Below are positions 1-11,886 of a stretch of 64,000 nt of DNA, in pieces. The notes beneath the pieces are model-generated. The model was not told the DNA's origin, made no database searches, and saw only the letters and a list, made by a program, of their open reading frames with translations. Within the stretch, counting starts at the first letter, position 1, and each line of letters begins with the position of its first letter. Location of the stretch: positions 40,710,576-40,774,575 of the forward strand of contig NC_053043.1 in assembly GCF_003473485.1 (NCBI RefSeq). The letters run 5' to 3'. This DNA is from Medicago truncatula. Lineage: Eukaryota; Streptophyta; Magnoliopsida; Fabales; Fabaceae. A program made the position numbers and the translations under genes.

Positions 1-422
1 CACCACCAAACGATTTCGCCATGGATACTGAATCAACACAAGAAGCTTCAACGGTGACAAAGAAAAACTCGTTAACCCAACAACTACCATCAAGGCAAGG
101 TAGAAAAAGAGAGCGATCACCAGAAACAACGAGCATTGATGCTGATCATGGTGACAAGCCTAGCAAGATGAAGAAGCAGAGGTTGAGTAGATCAGTGTCA
201 CGTTTTTCCAGATCGGTTCAGCAACCACTTCACGTTGTTGTGCCTGGAGAAGGTTTTAGGGATTCTGCTCAAAAGATGAAGGCAATAAAACTTGCAAAGA
301 AAGCTTCTAAGAAGAGAAACAAAGCTGCTCGTCGCGGAGAAGCTGATAGGGTTATAGTTAATCTCAGACCGAAGCACACTCTTGCTGGAAAGCGCCCCAA
401 GGGAAAAGCTCACCACCGCTGA
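1..422 (+). CDS. NOG1: Nucleolar GTP-binding protein 1 (NOG1), C-terminal part, 5' end outside window
   Basis: The frame is open from the left edge to a TGA at 420-422. The ATG at 21 is probably internal, because codons 3-20 read on in frame without a stop and the intact protein is several times longer. The visible part is the basic, lysine-rich tail of NOG1: a Ser/Arg-rich stretch (RLSRSVSRFSRS), then VVPGEGFRDSAQKMKAIKL, a KKASKKRNKAARRGEADRV block and a terminal KGKAHHR. This matches my memory of the plant NOG1 C-terminus. NOG1 is an Obg-like GTPase of the nucleolus needed for 60S ribosome assembly; the GTPase domain itself lies upstream and cannot be judged. A truncated retrocopy cannot be excluded from this window alone. 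Confidence 0.8.
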   Translation, partial: PPNDFAMDTESTQEASTVTKKNSLTQQLPSRQGRKRERSPETTSIDADHGDKPSKMKKQRLSRSVSRFSRSVQQPLHVVVPGEGFRDSAQKMKAIKLAKKASKKRNKAARRGEADRVIVNLRPKHTLAGKRPKGKAHHR

Positions 423-603
423 TGAAATAATTGGTAATGTTGTTCTTTGGTATCACGATGTGTTTGTCAGAATCACGGCGAACCGGAGTGGTTTTGCAGA
501 AACTACGCATTTTGTTTTATTGAGCTCGAGTAATTATAGGTAGTGAATTGCTTGTGGCACAAGGATTTTGATTAGTACTGATTTTAAATTAATGTTTGAA
601 TTT

Positions 604-2052
604 GTAGTTTATTCCTACTAGTTTCGCTATGCTGAAAATGTTGAGCTTGTTATATACAATCAAGTTGTGTTTTGTTTCATTTATTGGGGTGATTGACAAA
701 TCTTGTTGCTACAAGTTTAATTTCTGCATATTGATATCCTGGTCATGAGATATATACTGAACTGCAAATTTGTTCTTGTCTATGTAACTAAGGTTCCGCT
801 ATTCTTATATCGTCTTAAAACATGGTTGTTTATGTCCAAATACTTGTTCTGTTGTGGAACATTGTATTCACAACAAAATGCATGCTAATTTGGTTATTAC
901 AATAGAAAACATAAGTGTGAGTTAGAGGAGTCTTGTGAAGGAGAAATGCGAGTCATTGCATAGTCAAAGTTTAAGTACCTATATTTTGCATCTGTTGAAC
1001 AAAAGGACCACACTTGAGTTTTAGGTAAGAACAAAGGGGGCTTCTAGGGTGTGGCTCCAACTAAATCCCTAACTCGTGGACCAGCCAAATTAACCCATGT
1101 TTGAAGGTAATTTTGGTCGATAAATGTAATACGTAAGTCATTTTGGGAAGTTTTGTAAACTGAGGTAAATTGCGAAATTGTATATGTGTGTAACCTCCGC
1201 TGCAGTTATTTTTGAGATAAAGTGAATATCAACCGCGAACGATGCTGGTGTCTCCACCAGAAGCTCTGCTTGCGGAGATGTGGCATAATAAGAAAACAAG
1301 TGCAATATGTCAACATCAATCCTAACATGTCAATTTTGTTTCACTCAAGTATTTGACGTGCTGATGATGACCTGTTATAGGCTTTTTGTGCAGGGAAATA
1401 TCGTAGGCTATTATATTTGCTTGTCACTTTTGTGATAGTTTTGTGTTTGATTGGCTTTACAAGAATGCAATAAATTTAATGGGGTGATCGTAGGGAAATG
1501 TTGTAGGCAAAAGAACGTTAATTAGTCACTCATTTTAAATCCTTATGTTTCCATTTAAGTTTTATTCCTACTAGTTTCGTTATGTTATATACAAGCAAGT
1601 TGTTTATTGGTCGACAAATATTGTTGCTACAAGTTCAATTTCTGCATACTGATATTCTGGTGCTGAGATTTCAAATTCCAAATTTGTTTCTGTCCAATGT
1701 AACTGAGGTTTCACTCTTCTTTCATCGTGTTAAAACATGGATGGTTGTGAATATCCCAATCATGGTTTAAAATTGCGGACCTGCTGCTAGAATATAAGGC
1801 ACAGTTGCAGTGTGATTGTAAATCACAATAAAAACTGCATCATAACGCCGTAAACTTAGAGGACGCAACAGCCTCATCAGGCCACAACAAACTATGTAAT
1901 GCTCACAATACCCACAATCGTCATGGCTGCAACCACAATTTAAAACTAAAACTATGATCCAAATACTTGTTCTCTTGTGGAACATAAGATTCACAACAAT
2001 ATGATACTTTGGTCTTCACAATTCACAACAGAAAACATAAGCGTAAGTTATA
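604..2052. repeat. Tandem duplication of the NOG1 3' flank
   Basis: The segment at about 604-925 recurs at about 1556-2050 with clear but diverged identity. Shared landmarks in the same order are TTATTCCTACTAGTTTCG, TTGTTGCTACAAGTT, AAATACTTGTTCT and GAAAACATAAG. The second copy is longer because it contains the MITE at 1761-1956. Neither copy has coding potential; they look like duplicated 3' UTR or downstream sequence. Confidence 0.8.
1761..1956. mobile_element. Short hAT-type MITE, 196 bp
   Basis: It is flanked by ATCCCAAT (1753-1760) and ATCCAAAT (1957-1964), an 8-bp target-site duplication with one mismatch, which is the size hAT elements make. The ends are imperfect inverted repeats: CATGGTTTAAAATTGCGG on the left and, read inward from the right, CATAGTTTTAGTTTTAAATT. 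The first copy of the surrounding duplication lacks it, which confirms an insertion. Non-coding. Confidence 0.7.
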
Positions 2053-2056
2053 GTAG

Positions 2057-3530
2057 AAACCATCTTTTTTTTTCTCTCCTGCCCTTGTTTTGAGCAAGTG
2101 TCACCGGTGAGTGACGGTCTTTTACCCTATCTGACTTCGAGCGACCTTGGTACCTTCATCTTGGGGCGCCTCCAGCACAGAATAACAGCTACCCAATTTG
2201 TTTTCAGAGACAGAGTTGGTACTGTCGGCTAACTATTGCTTTCAATTTTCACAGTTATTATCCATGGTTTATTGATAGAGATAAAAGGTTTTTGCCTTTT
2301 TACAGGTTCTACTAGTTGTGGATACGTTTTGGTTTTTGATGTATTGTTGTTGGAATGTTTTACTGGTTGATGAGGTCTCTCACTTGAAGCCAACTTCAAA
2401 AGTTGATGTCATTAACAGAAATGTAATTAAAAAGGTGTCCAGCTGTGGATAATGTGATTAATTTATCGTTCCGTTGAGGGTTCCCTTTTTAGAGATATAT
2501 ACTAAAAGCCACCTATTTCGAGATATATATACACTAATTGGCAAGGACAAATGACTTTCCCCTGTTACTGTTGGAGGCTGCAAATTGGAATTATAGGTGG
2601 GTTGGTAATGTTCTGAAGTGAAACAGATTGGTTGTGGTTTACTGCAAGTGCAGCGCGGGATGCTGCAAAAAAGTATTGGAAATATATCAGTTGTTCCAAA
2701 TTCTGGTTTAGTTTTATGCTGATGTGCTTATGTTAGGTGACTCTGAGTTAAGTCTATTTGAGTGTAATTGGTGAATACTTTGATGTTACTTTATCTGTTG
2801 TTTTGATCTATCTTTGCATACAACCTGTTGCTTGAGAGTCCCAAGCATATTATTAAAGTAACTTCTTTGCTTTTGTTAAAAAAAACTAAATATACTAAAC
2901 TCGCTATAGTTAATTGCCAACCATAAGGGACTTTAATAACTTTTTCACCAAAACTAGTATACATCAATAGAAATTTCTACCTCAAATCAAATAAACTAAG
3001 GTTAATTATTACATTCAAATTTGATGTTTGGCTAAGTTAAACTTTAACCAAAAGAACTCCTATGTAAATCACTAGATTACAAGAAGCATTTACAAGCAGA
3101 TTGTGTGTTGTCTCCATAAAATCAAATTACAAGTAATTGTTGGAGATGGATTTCTTGAACCTCCAAGGATGCTTTTTTGGGTGACTGCATAATAATAATC
3201 CCACTGATACATTTGAGATGAATTGGTTGAGCCTCCAAGGATGCATTATTTGAAAGTTGCTTCAATGTGGCCACTAGTAGTTTTGTATAAATTTATAAGT
3301 CATCACCAATTCTTCTTCTTTATTGATATGGTTGTCTGGTGCTCCCATACTAACTAGTAAACATGTAAAGTAGTATTCAAAATATCCACCAAATCAATTT
3401 TATGATCATGCTCATATTTATTTTTTTACACAATACATACATTGAACTCCATATTACAATGCCGTTAGCAAACAAAAGAGTTCAGCCACATATACAATTT
3501 TATATTGCAGCCACCTTTAACACCAAGTCT
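2057..3530. other. Gene-free interval
   Basis: No convincing coding frame. A small tandem repeat carrying CCTCCAAGGATGC occurs twice near 3163 and 3231. The rest is AT-rich single-copy-looking sequence. Confidence 0.5.
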
Positions 3531-4910
3531 GTTACAATCTGTTAGATCATTAACTTATATTTTATCGAACTGTAGTATATAAAGTTAGGTTGTAAGAGAT
3601 TTTTTCATTCATTTAGTTTAATTCATAGTTGAAGTTTGGATATGAATCATTCTTTTCTCTCTACTTTGATGGTAATAAGAGCTCTTCTATGAACAGAATT
3701 AGAACTCTTTTTAATAGTTCTGCTGCACATCACAAATGGTTCGAGCTAATGGCTCCGGTGGCTGCAGTGATGCTTCCGCCGTGTTGACAGCAACTCAGAT
3801 TTCTGAGATTCAGGCCAATCCTTTCTATATTCGTCCAAGTGAGAGTCCCACTTCAGTGATAATTTTGCAACTTCACACCGGTTCCAATTATAATGTTTGG
3901 ACCCGTTCTATGAAACGGGCTTTGTTCTTCCTCATGAACAAATACCAATTTGTTGATGGTAGATCGCTGTTTTAACTTCTCGAGATCTCAACTACGAGGT
4001 GTGGGAATGCTTCAACAATATGATTCAATCATGGCTCATTTCTTCGGCTTCTCCACATTTCGCTCAAAACGCGGTATTTCTTGATAATGTTGTTGATGTT
4101 CTGAATGAACCGCCAGAACGATTACATGATAGTATTTCCTCTTTACGTCAAGGTAATACTTCTGTTATTGATTATTATACTCAATTGAAGAGTTTTTGGG
4201 AAGAAGTGGAGCATTATCATCCCCTATGGCAGTGTGTTTGTTGCATTTGTAAGGCTAAAGAATTTCATTTAGAGGATTATTTGATTCGTTTTCTTACTGG
4301 ATTAAACGGCCAATTCAGTCATGTTCGTTCTCAGGTTCTTCTTCTCGAACTCTTACCTACTTTGAACAAGACTCTTTCAATGGGTTTACGACAAGAATGC
4401 CAAATTACTCATGTACATGTACATGTACATGTACAAGAGATTTCTGCTATGATTGATTCTGCTGCTGGTGGAGGCCGTGGTAATCCCGGTTGTGGCGGCA
4501 GCCGTGATCCTGCAAAATCTGCACATTCTGTCGAAGGCCTGGTTATAGGGTAGAATCGAAGGCCTAGTCGTATGGTAGAAACTTGTTACAAGAAGCATGG
4601 CTTTCCACCTTATTTCCCATACTCAGACAAAGGAACTCAAGCTTTTTACATTACTTGTGCAGAGTCTGCATCTCATAGTATTGATATCATATCTCAACCA
4701 CAACAACATTCTTCATCTGAAGACATGAAGTTCGCTCCATATTGTTCACCAAGGATCAATATAATGACCTACTTTCTTTGTTGCAGCAACAGTTCCTCCA
4801 TCCTGGTGAATTATCCAATACTCATGGTTCTAACATGGTTTTGGCTACCAATGGACATGTCGCACCAGGTAGCTATTCTATTGTTTTTCACTTGCTAATT
4901 GTGTGTGACC
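3530..4910 (+). mobile_element. Broken Ty1/copia LTR-retrotransposon remnant (gag end)
   Basis: The segment resembles the 5' part of a plant Ty1/copia element. A primer-binding-site-like TGGTAATAAGAGC follows an AT-rich stretch that may be the end of an LTR, and then comes gag-type coding sequence. The gag part has the family's N-terminal signature, an NPFYIRPSE motif then TGSNYNVWTRSM, and later CYKKHGFPP, typical just after the gag zinc finger. No protease, integrase or reverse transcriptase is present and no second LTR is visible. It is an old, broken fossil with several breaks. Confidence 0.75.
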
Positions 4911-4971
4911 TCTATTCCTTGGTAAATATAAAAAGTATATATCGATACACCTTAAAGTCTCATATTGTTTA

Positions 4972-5117
4972 TCCCCCGTGAGCTTAGCTCAGTTGGTAGG
5001 GATATTGCATATTATATGCAGGGGCCGGGGTTCGAACCCCGGACACTCTACTTCTCCACAATTAAATTGTGTGAGCTCTAGCCACTAGGCTATTAGACCA
5101 AAAAAAAAAAAAAAAAA
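4972..5117 (+). mobile_element. tRNA-derived SINE (Au-like), intact insertion
   Basis: It begins with a tRNA-like head holding an A box (TAGCTCAGTTGG) and a B box (GGTTCGAACCCC), followed by a unique body and an A-run at 5100-5117. A perfect 16-bp target-site duplication, AGTCTCATATTGTTTA, lies at 4956-4971 and 5118-5133. The anticodon arm is not that of a working tRNA. Related copies in this window are at 11507 and 35422. Confidence 0.88.
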
Positions 5118-5133
5118 AGTCTCATATTGTTTA

Positions 5134-5569
5134 ACAAGCGAGATCAAACGTAATTTATGTACAATAATCATATTTCTCAACTAAATGAGCTCTTTTTATA
5201 AGTTACAAAACCGTAAGGTGGCTTATGTAAACATAGAAATTACATGCTAACATGTTTTACTGCCATGTGACAACAATTCAACAAAAGGTGGCTTTACGAA
5301 TTCACACATGTTCACAATTTAGCTAAGACTTATAGACTCAATATATGTTTTTATTGGTAAAAATTCAAATATATCCCACATGTTATGAAACTCAAGTGAT
5401 TGTGTGGAATCAATACAAATTTTAATTAAATTCTATAAAAAAAAAATAATCATTGAAATTTAATGTATTGGAAAAATATTTATTACAGACGTTTCTAAAT
5501 TAATTTGAAAATTTTGGTATAGAAAAGGCTCCAAAAACAAAAAATAGGCTCCAAAAATTAACACCGGTT
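5134..5569. other. AT-rich interval upstream of the H2A promoter
   Basis: No gene or identifiable repeat seen between the SINE and the conserved promoter block. Confidence 0.5.
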
Positions 5570-5824
5570 CAAAACTTCGCTAGTTACGTCACGACCGAAT
5601 AACCCGTACAAACACCACAAACTAATCTCAACCGTCCATATCAAACACAATCAACGGTAATCACAATCGATCCGCGTGATTCATTCTCATTGGTCCATTC
5701 CTCCCCATCTCACAATATAAAACCCTTGCTACCGCCAATGTTTTCATTCACTTGAATCTTTCATCTTCTACATTCTCTTTCTCTCTCCAAAACCGTTCCT
5801 TCAAATCTCTGAAACTTTTCATCA
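5570..5824 (+). promoter_or_regulatory. Histone H2A promoter with octamer, CCAAT and TATA boxes
   Basis: Upstream of the H2A start are TTACGTCAC near 5582 (ACGTCA hexamer type), the histone octamer GATCCGCG (5669-5676, reverse of CGCGGATC), an inverted CCAAT box ATTGG (5689-5693) and TATAAAA (5716-5722). Octamer and hexamer elements are known to give S-phase expression of plant histone genes. About 115 bp here align with the promoter at 13060-13309, with the same order and near-identical spacing. Confidence 0.8.
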
Positions 5825-6743
5825 ATGGCGGGTAGAGGCAAATCCCTTGGTTCCAGTGCTCCCAAGAAGGCTACCTCAAGGAGTAGCAAGGCGGGTCTCC
5901 AGTTCCCCGTTGGCCGTATCGCTCGTTTCCTCAAAGCCGGAAAATACGCTGAACGTGTTGGTGCTGGTGCTCCTGTTTACCTAGCTGCTGTTCTTGAATA
6001 TCTCGCTGCTGAGGTAATTTCCCTTCACTTCTCTCGTCCTTCCAAATCGCTCTTTTTTCTTTTCAATTTCATATACATGTCGTAAGATCTAGGGTTTCGT
6101 GATTCAAATCGAGTTCCCCAGATTTAGGCAAAATCATCGATTTTAAATAACTTCGAATTAATTCAATGGAAAGAAATTGTTTTTGTTGTAGATGTGTTTC
6201 GAATTTTGTTTAATTTCAATTTCATATACATGATGCATGATCTAGGGTTTCGTGATTTTGGTAGTTTTCTCCAATTTCAATATATTACTCATCTTTTTGA
6301 ATAACTTTGAATAAATTTATAATTTATTATGTTTTAATTTCAATTTTATATACATGTAAAAAAAAATTAGGTTTTTGTGATTCAATTCATTTTCCCTGAT
6401 TTTATGTAAATAATCATCTTTCTTCGATGATTTTGAATGAATTTATCGATTCTGTTATGTGTTATGATTTTTGTTGAATTCAAATTTTTTAGGATTTTAG
6501 TCTCAAATTATATATATATTTTATTTTTGTGATTAGGTTTTGGAATTGGCTGGAAATGCTGCAAGAGACAACAAGAAGACAAGAATTGTGCCAAGACACA
6601 TTCAATTGGCTGTGAGGAACGATGAAGAATTGAGCAAGCTTCTTGGTGATGTTACCATTGCTAATGGTGGTGTTATGCCCAATATTCACAACTTGTTGCT
6701 TCCAAAGAAGGCTGGTCCCTCCAAGATTGTTGATGATGAATGA
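5825..6743 (+). CDS. HTA1: Canonical histone H2A, copy 1 (2 exons)
   Basis: Exons 5825-6013 and 6537-6743 join in phase 0 through GT-AG borders to give 131 residues. It starts [18 protein letters not shown], continues with the H2A core ([20 protein letters not shown], the [13 protein letters not shown] helix, [10 protein letters not shown]) and ends [12 protein letters not shown]. The tail has no SQ(E/D)(F/Y) motif, so it is not H2A.X, and the core is not H2A.Z-like. It pairs with H2B in the nucleosome. The single intron lies after codon 63, as in its sister gene at 13310. The symbol is assigned by likeness to Arabidopsis HTA1 and by local gene order; the two copies cannot be told apart as the true orthologue. 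Confidence 0.96.
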
Positions 6744-7169
6744 ATGAATCTTAGATGAAAAACCTGATTTTGCAGATGCAGTTATTGAATTTAGTTTCAT
6801 ATTTTGTTGTTTCTGGTTTTAGTTTCAGACAGAGTTTAATGATTGGGATTATTAGGGCTTGTTAGTGGTTCTGTTAGTGATGTTAATACAATGAATTTCA
6901 GATTGTTACTTTTGCATGAGAATGGTGGAAGTTTATAACATTGATCCCTGTTTTTAATTGTTCGTATGAATTTGTCTCTAGTCACTTCACTAACAATCAA
7001 TCTGAAATTAAGGCAGGGGTAAGGCCCTTACCAAGAAGATTGTTTAATTATGTGTATGGTATCCAAATGGAAGCTTAACAGAAAGTTTTGCTTAACAATC
7101 TATATCATGGTTTTCTTTTCTGAATGCCTAAAGTAACAAACCTCCATGGCCATAAACTTGATGCCTGTG

Positions 7170-7845
7170 TCAATAGTTCAGCTTGAACCATAATTCAAGG
7201 TAACAAATTTTAAAGCAATTATGAATGTAATCGCCCCAAATACATCCATAATTCAGCTTGAACCATACTACATCTATCAGTCTTTCCTGCAAATCCCCAC
7301 AAAAATCGTCCATTGTGATGGCGACCCAACCCCCGAGCAAGAAGACCCATTTAATTGCATTACATAAACATTGCACTTATTCCCATATTCGGAGCAGGCC
7401 ATTTCGGACTCAACAAATGACAACTTTGTCACTCATAACAGTAACAAATTTCTCCTCGTTAGCCCTCTCAAGGTCTACAACAAGGTAGTAAACTTGGAAA
7501 ATGGTGTTACCTTGATTAGGTGTGATGGCTTTGAAAACCAACTCATTTCTATTGCACCAAACACAAGTTAAAGGATCAATGTCTGCCTGTCTGAAATATC
7601 TCCAAATCTGCATTGCCTGCCCAATCTGTGAACACATGAAGGAGTGTCTCAGATTCCAGATTGCAGATCCGGCACAAGTCATTAACCAGTCCTGTTTAGC
7701 CTGCTCTCCAAATGACATTTTTATTTGGCCATCCTTTGCAGATTCCCTGTCAAAACTTCGAACCAGGTCTATTACTTCTGATTGTAGGCACAATATCTGA
7801 ACCACACCTATATTTAGATTTGATAGTTTTAACCCACAACTCATT
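7170..7845 (-). mobile_element. Degraded LINE fragment (zinc-binding RT tail plus RNase H)
   Basis: Read on the minus strand in more than one frame, this shows the 3' domains of plant L1-type LINEs: a zf-RVT-like stretch around SETLLHVFTDW and further on an RNase H-like stretch with GRFLWGFAGKTD and MVQAELWMYL. The longest clean frame (7410-7844) is a mosaic of these pieces and not a host protein. Several frameshifts and stops; no ends or target duplication recognised. Confidence 0.55.
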
Positions 7846-8930
7846 ACTTCTATGACAAAGAGACCAACCTGCTTTCATCATAAGGTGAGTTTTATGTGAC
7901 TAATAATTATATGATATGCATTACATATATCGACACTACACTACATATGCACTTTGGCGCGTCCGTTTCACACCCTCATTTTTGGACTCAAGGTTCTGGT
8001 TTTGTCCCAGTGATATGGTCTTTTCTGCTGTGGCTTCACAGATTTATTTTAGTTTTTCGGTGCATTCTTGCATGGTTTGGTGTAACCAACTCCTGTGTTA
8101 CTGTTGTTTTTTTAATTTGATTAGATTACTGATTTTATCCTCTTTGTTTAAATTTCTGTTTGTAAAATTTGGTCAATTAAAAGATAATAGCAAGTTATCG
8201 ATTTGGTCATTCGAAATTACCATGACAAGATGAAATCTATGGAACTTACAGGTCCATATTAAGACGAACGGTCCAAATTAAAACTTATTAGCCATAGTCA
8301 ATAATCGCCTAATTCCTAACTCCTCTAGGCGAAGAATTTGCTTATCTGCAAAATTTATATCTCCTCTTTGAGAACCCTAATAAATCATTAACAGGTGGTG
8401 AGTGAATAACAGAGAAAGTACTAAAAGAGTTGCACATCATTGTAGCTCAGATAATATTCTTATTCTTACAAACATGCTATGCTACAAATATTGTAAGGAA
8501 AAAAACATAAGTTGTCACTAGACACAACACTAAAGAATCAATATGAACTCCAAAAAGCATCAATCCGTAGAATGAAAAGAAAAGAAAGAATACAGATGCA
8601 GTTTATTGCATTGTACTACAAAAGATAGACAAAAAGAGTAGGAAGTGAGGTGGGGTTTAGCATGGGAAAGGATAATTGTTTCCCACCATGGGAAAGTTAT
8701 TTTTGACCATTAGATTAAGTTGCTTTATCATAGACTCTCTACACTAATTAGAAGCTTTATCCGAACCGAGCCACTGAAGATACTCTTTGATGCCCCCAAA
8801 CATTAATATGAACACATTTACTTAGACAAGCCACCAGCAACATGGCACATTATGCTTACATCACATATTTTCCCCTAATTGACTCTATCTAATCTCTACT
8901 TCTTCAAGCTTCTTTGCCTCCTGAACACAT
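7846..8930. other. Gene-free interval
   Basis: No supported gene. Two overlapping plus-strand frames near 7896-8233 have no recognisable domain and a base composition like the surroundings. Confidence 0.5.
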
Positions 8931-9218
8931 TTTTGAACATTCAAGCCAACGGTGGCGGAGCCAGGATAAAAAAACTCGGGTGGGCCACCAAAATAAGTAA
9001 TAATAATAATTACAGTTTTATTTGCAAAGGACAGCATGGGATGATCAAGTACAAGATGCAGTCAATAGAAAAGTAGCAGCAATATTGTGAGTTGTGATAG
9101 CCATGGGAGATCAAGTGTGTATATATCAATTAATAGCAGACTCCAATATAACAAAGACAAAATTCTAGAGATGATGAATACATAATACATTGAACCCTTT
9201 GTTCATAAGAAAAATTAA

Positions 9219-9574
9219 GGCTTAAATGTCCAATAATACAATGACAAAGTGACACGTGTCCCAGAGTTAACACGTGTCACCTTGTCATTGGTTCTGGGAA
9301 TTTTTTACAAAAAGTAAAATATATATATTAAAAATAAATTATTATTTTTTATATAAAAAAATATTTTTTTGTAAAAAAAAAAAGAAAACAGAGCCAATGA
9401 CAAGGTGACACGTGTCCACACTTAACGTTTTTTACTAAAACTAACGGAAACCTAACAGAAGGGACCAAAACGAGACTAAAAAAAAACTTAAAATCCTCAA
9501 ACAATCTTTTTTTTAGTTAAGGGACCAAAGCGATACCAATTAAATAGTTAAGGGACTAAAAGAGCATTTAAGCC
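9219..9574. mobile_element. Mutator-type MITE, 356 bp
   Basis: The ends are GGCTTAAATG on the left and its inverse CATTTAAGCC on the right. A perfect 9-bp target-site duplication AAAAATTAA lies at 9210-9218 and 9575-9583, the length made by Mutator-like elements. Inside, a segment with GACACGTGTC occurs in both orientations around an AT-rich centre. No coding capacity. Confidence 0.85.
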
Positions 9575-9915
9575 AAAAATTAAAGTCAAAATCAGCAAAT
9601 TAGTAAGTACAATAAGAAAATGAATTAGTATAATTAGAAATTAACAAAAAAAAAAAAACTCACACCAACTTTGTGCAATTTGTACAAAATGAGAACCAAT
9701 CAAAATTTTTGTTTCACAAATCTATTTGTAGACTGTGTAGAATCCATATGTTGAACAATCGAAACAACAAATAAAACATAGGAATCTCAATATCAAGTCA
9801 AATTGTTGGTTTTTGACCTCTCTGTTGCCTTTGGATAAATACATTTAGAGAGAGGGTGAGGGAAATCCTGGTGGGTGTTAAATACCTGACCCAAGCATGA
9901 CAAGCGCACGATTAT

Positions 9916-11075
9916 GAATTCTGCTCTTTAACCAGCACATTTCGCTCGCACCCTGCAGCCATGCTCAAAATACCCCTACGCTAGTTAATTAGTGCAAGTG
10001 TAAACTTATGCGCAAGTTAAGTAGCGTTGCGCATGTTAAGTAGCGCAAGTGTAAACTAGTGCAAACTTTAAGTGGCGCAAAGTGCCTACTTTTTATTTAT
10101 TTATTTAATATGGTGCAAAGTCGAAAATATTTTATTTATTCAATATGATTTAATAAATTATTTTATTCAGTCAATATGGCGCAAAGTCTAAATATAAATT
10201 TTATTTTATTCTAAATTATTTATGCACTTAAAAAAAATTCGATTTTATACTAATTCAATTTTCATTCTAATTTATTTATTCATTAAATGCAAAATTAGAA
10301 AATAAAATCGATTTTATTTATTCAATACATAAGCATAAACATAAAATAAAAACGAAAAATAAATACAAATAAAAAACAAAATTAATAAAAAATAACTCTC
10401 ATTTTATTAATATGATTCAAACATTACATTATATAATACTTATATTTTACCCCTTCAGTATATGCTAATAACTCTTGGGGAAAATAGTGATATGTCATGT
10501 TGGGGAAAACGACATCAAGACCCCTTGAGTTAAATTTAAATTTGGTTCCTTTTATACCCCCATATTGATTCAAGATTTTAGGAGTAAAAGGAAACAAACC
10601 TAATTTTTTCCAAGGGATTATGTCTTTTTCCCCAACTTAACGGACCACTATTTCCCCCCAAAAGCCACCGGTATTTACCTAAAGGGGTATAAAAAGCCTA
10701 GAAACTAAAGAAGCAAAGAAGAAGAAGAAAAGGAGGGGGAGAGAGTGGGAGGAGAAAATGTGAGGAAAAGAGAAAGTATGTGAGGGTTTTTATAGGTGGT
10801 ATAAGGTATATGGCACTTAATGAGGTCCAAAAACGTGTGAAAAACTTAAGAAAAACGTGTAAAATCCAATCAAAACCATTGACTACCGTCCAAGAAACGT
10901 TTGTGCTTCAGTTTTTATCACCGGCCAACTTGTGCAAGTTAACTCGCGCATAGGCTCAGTAGTGCGTGACTTAAGTCACGCAGAGCTTGTGAGGTGCGTG
11001 ACTTAACTCACGCAGGGTTATATTTGGAAAAAGTGCAGGGCGCGAGCAAAATGTGCAGGGTGAAGAGCAGAATTC
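9916..11075. mobile_element. Non-autonomous Mutator-like element, 1.16 kb, with palindromic ends
   Basis: Long imperfect terminal inverted repeats begin GAATTCTGCTCTTTAACC on the left and GAATTCTGCTCTTCACCC read inward from the right. The 9-bp flanks CACGATTAT (9907-9915) and CGCGATTAT (11076-11084) differ at one base. The right subterminal region carries the perfect palindrome GCGTGACTTAAGTCACGC (about 10962) and the near-palindrome GCGTGACTTAACTCACGC (about 10997). The left side has clustered GCGCAAGTTAAGTAGCG-like repeats. No transposase is encoded. Confidence 0.78.
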
Positions 11076-11264
11076 CGCGATTATACCGCTAGGACGAGCA
11101 AACAATTGTGAAATGTTTGTCGCACTATTTCTATAAATTATATTTTTGTATGCAGTATACAAAAAAAATAAAAAAAATAAATTGGGCCCAAAATTTGGAG
11201 GCCTAGCTCAGTAGAGTTGTTTGCACCCCCTCAAGAACGGCCCTGAGAAGATTAGTGTATGGAA

Positions 11265-11710
11265 GGATGCTTCTATAAAGGAGCAAGACAATTCTAAGTT
11301 AATGAGTCTAATAAATTTGAGCTCGTAAAACCTATATGTCTCGTACCTTATTGAACCAAATTGAAAGGAGTGGAGGAGACGATTTTATTGAGGAAAACTT
11401 CAATGTTAGGGAGGCCTCAAGTATCTTATTAGGGGGATTGGGAAGATATCATATGTTGGAAATTTAGTCCAACCAAAATGTATAGTGTTAAATATGGTCT
11501 CTATTAGTCTCGTGAGCATAGCTCGGTTGGTAGGACAATGCATTATTATATGCAAGGGTTGGGGTTTGAACCCCAGACACTCTATTTATTCACCTTATAA
11601 GGTGAATTCTAGCCACTAGACTACTTGACAAAAAAAAAATACGGTCTCTATTACACCATGAAACACTTGTTTGACAATAACGAATACCAGAAGGAAATCT
11701 AACAAAGTTA
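11265..11710 (+). mobile_element. Fragment of a retroelement RT-associated region, interrupted by a SINE
   Basis: Short plus-strand reading frames either side of the SINE resemble the region before the zf-RVT domain of plant LINE-type polyproteins (a VWKDASIK stretch, then ENFNVREAS). It is strongly decayed and the assignment is weak. The SINE at 11507 inserted into it. Confidence 0.35.
11507..11638 (+). mobile_element. tRNA-derived SINE (Au-like)
   Basis: A box TAGCTCGGTTGG and B box GGTTTGAACCCC, a body ending in an AGCCACTAGACTA motif shared with the copy at 4972, and an A-run. Flanks 11492-11506 and 11639-11653 form a 15-bp target-site duplication with one mismatch (ATATGGTCTCTATTA versus ATACGGTCTCTATTA). 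Confidence 0.85.
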
Positions 11711-11886
11711 TTGGAGGTAAAACTAACTCAAAAAACGATTTTTATATGTTTTTTGTTGTTGTGTGGAGGGCACCAAAAGGAGTGTTACCTACTCCACAAA
11801 GACTTCAACACTGAGGGATACCATGCACAGAATGTGTTTCTTTCGATGTAGGAAAAGCAAAAGATATGTGTAGAAGCTGGTACCAT

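Noticed and set aside
198-416. Minus-strand 72-residue frame opposite NOG1
   Set aside because: Antisense shadow of a well-supported coding sequence; no domain and hydrophobic filler composition.
4978-5050. tRNA gene at the SINE head
   Set aside because: Promoter boxes are present but the anticodon and acceptor arms do not form, and an A-tail and target duplication follow. The same holds at 11512, 35490 and 58030.
5825-6085. Unspliced H2A frame of 86 residues, and the same at 13310-13558
   Set aside because: Reading through the intron destroys the H2A fold; clear GT-AG borders give full-length proteins.
6537-6743. H2A.X identity for the histone genes
   Set aside because: Neither tail carries the SQ(E/D)(F/Y) phosphorylation motif.
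7896-8233. Two overlapping plus-strand frames of 74 and 105 residues
   Set aside because: No domain, overlapping in two frames, composition typical of random AT-rich DNA.
8945-11250. A single large element from GGTGGCGGAGCCAGG to the CAGGGCCGTT end
   Set aside because: The two motifs are ends of different element families, and separate insertions with their own target duplications lie between them.
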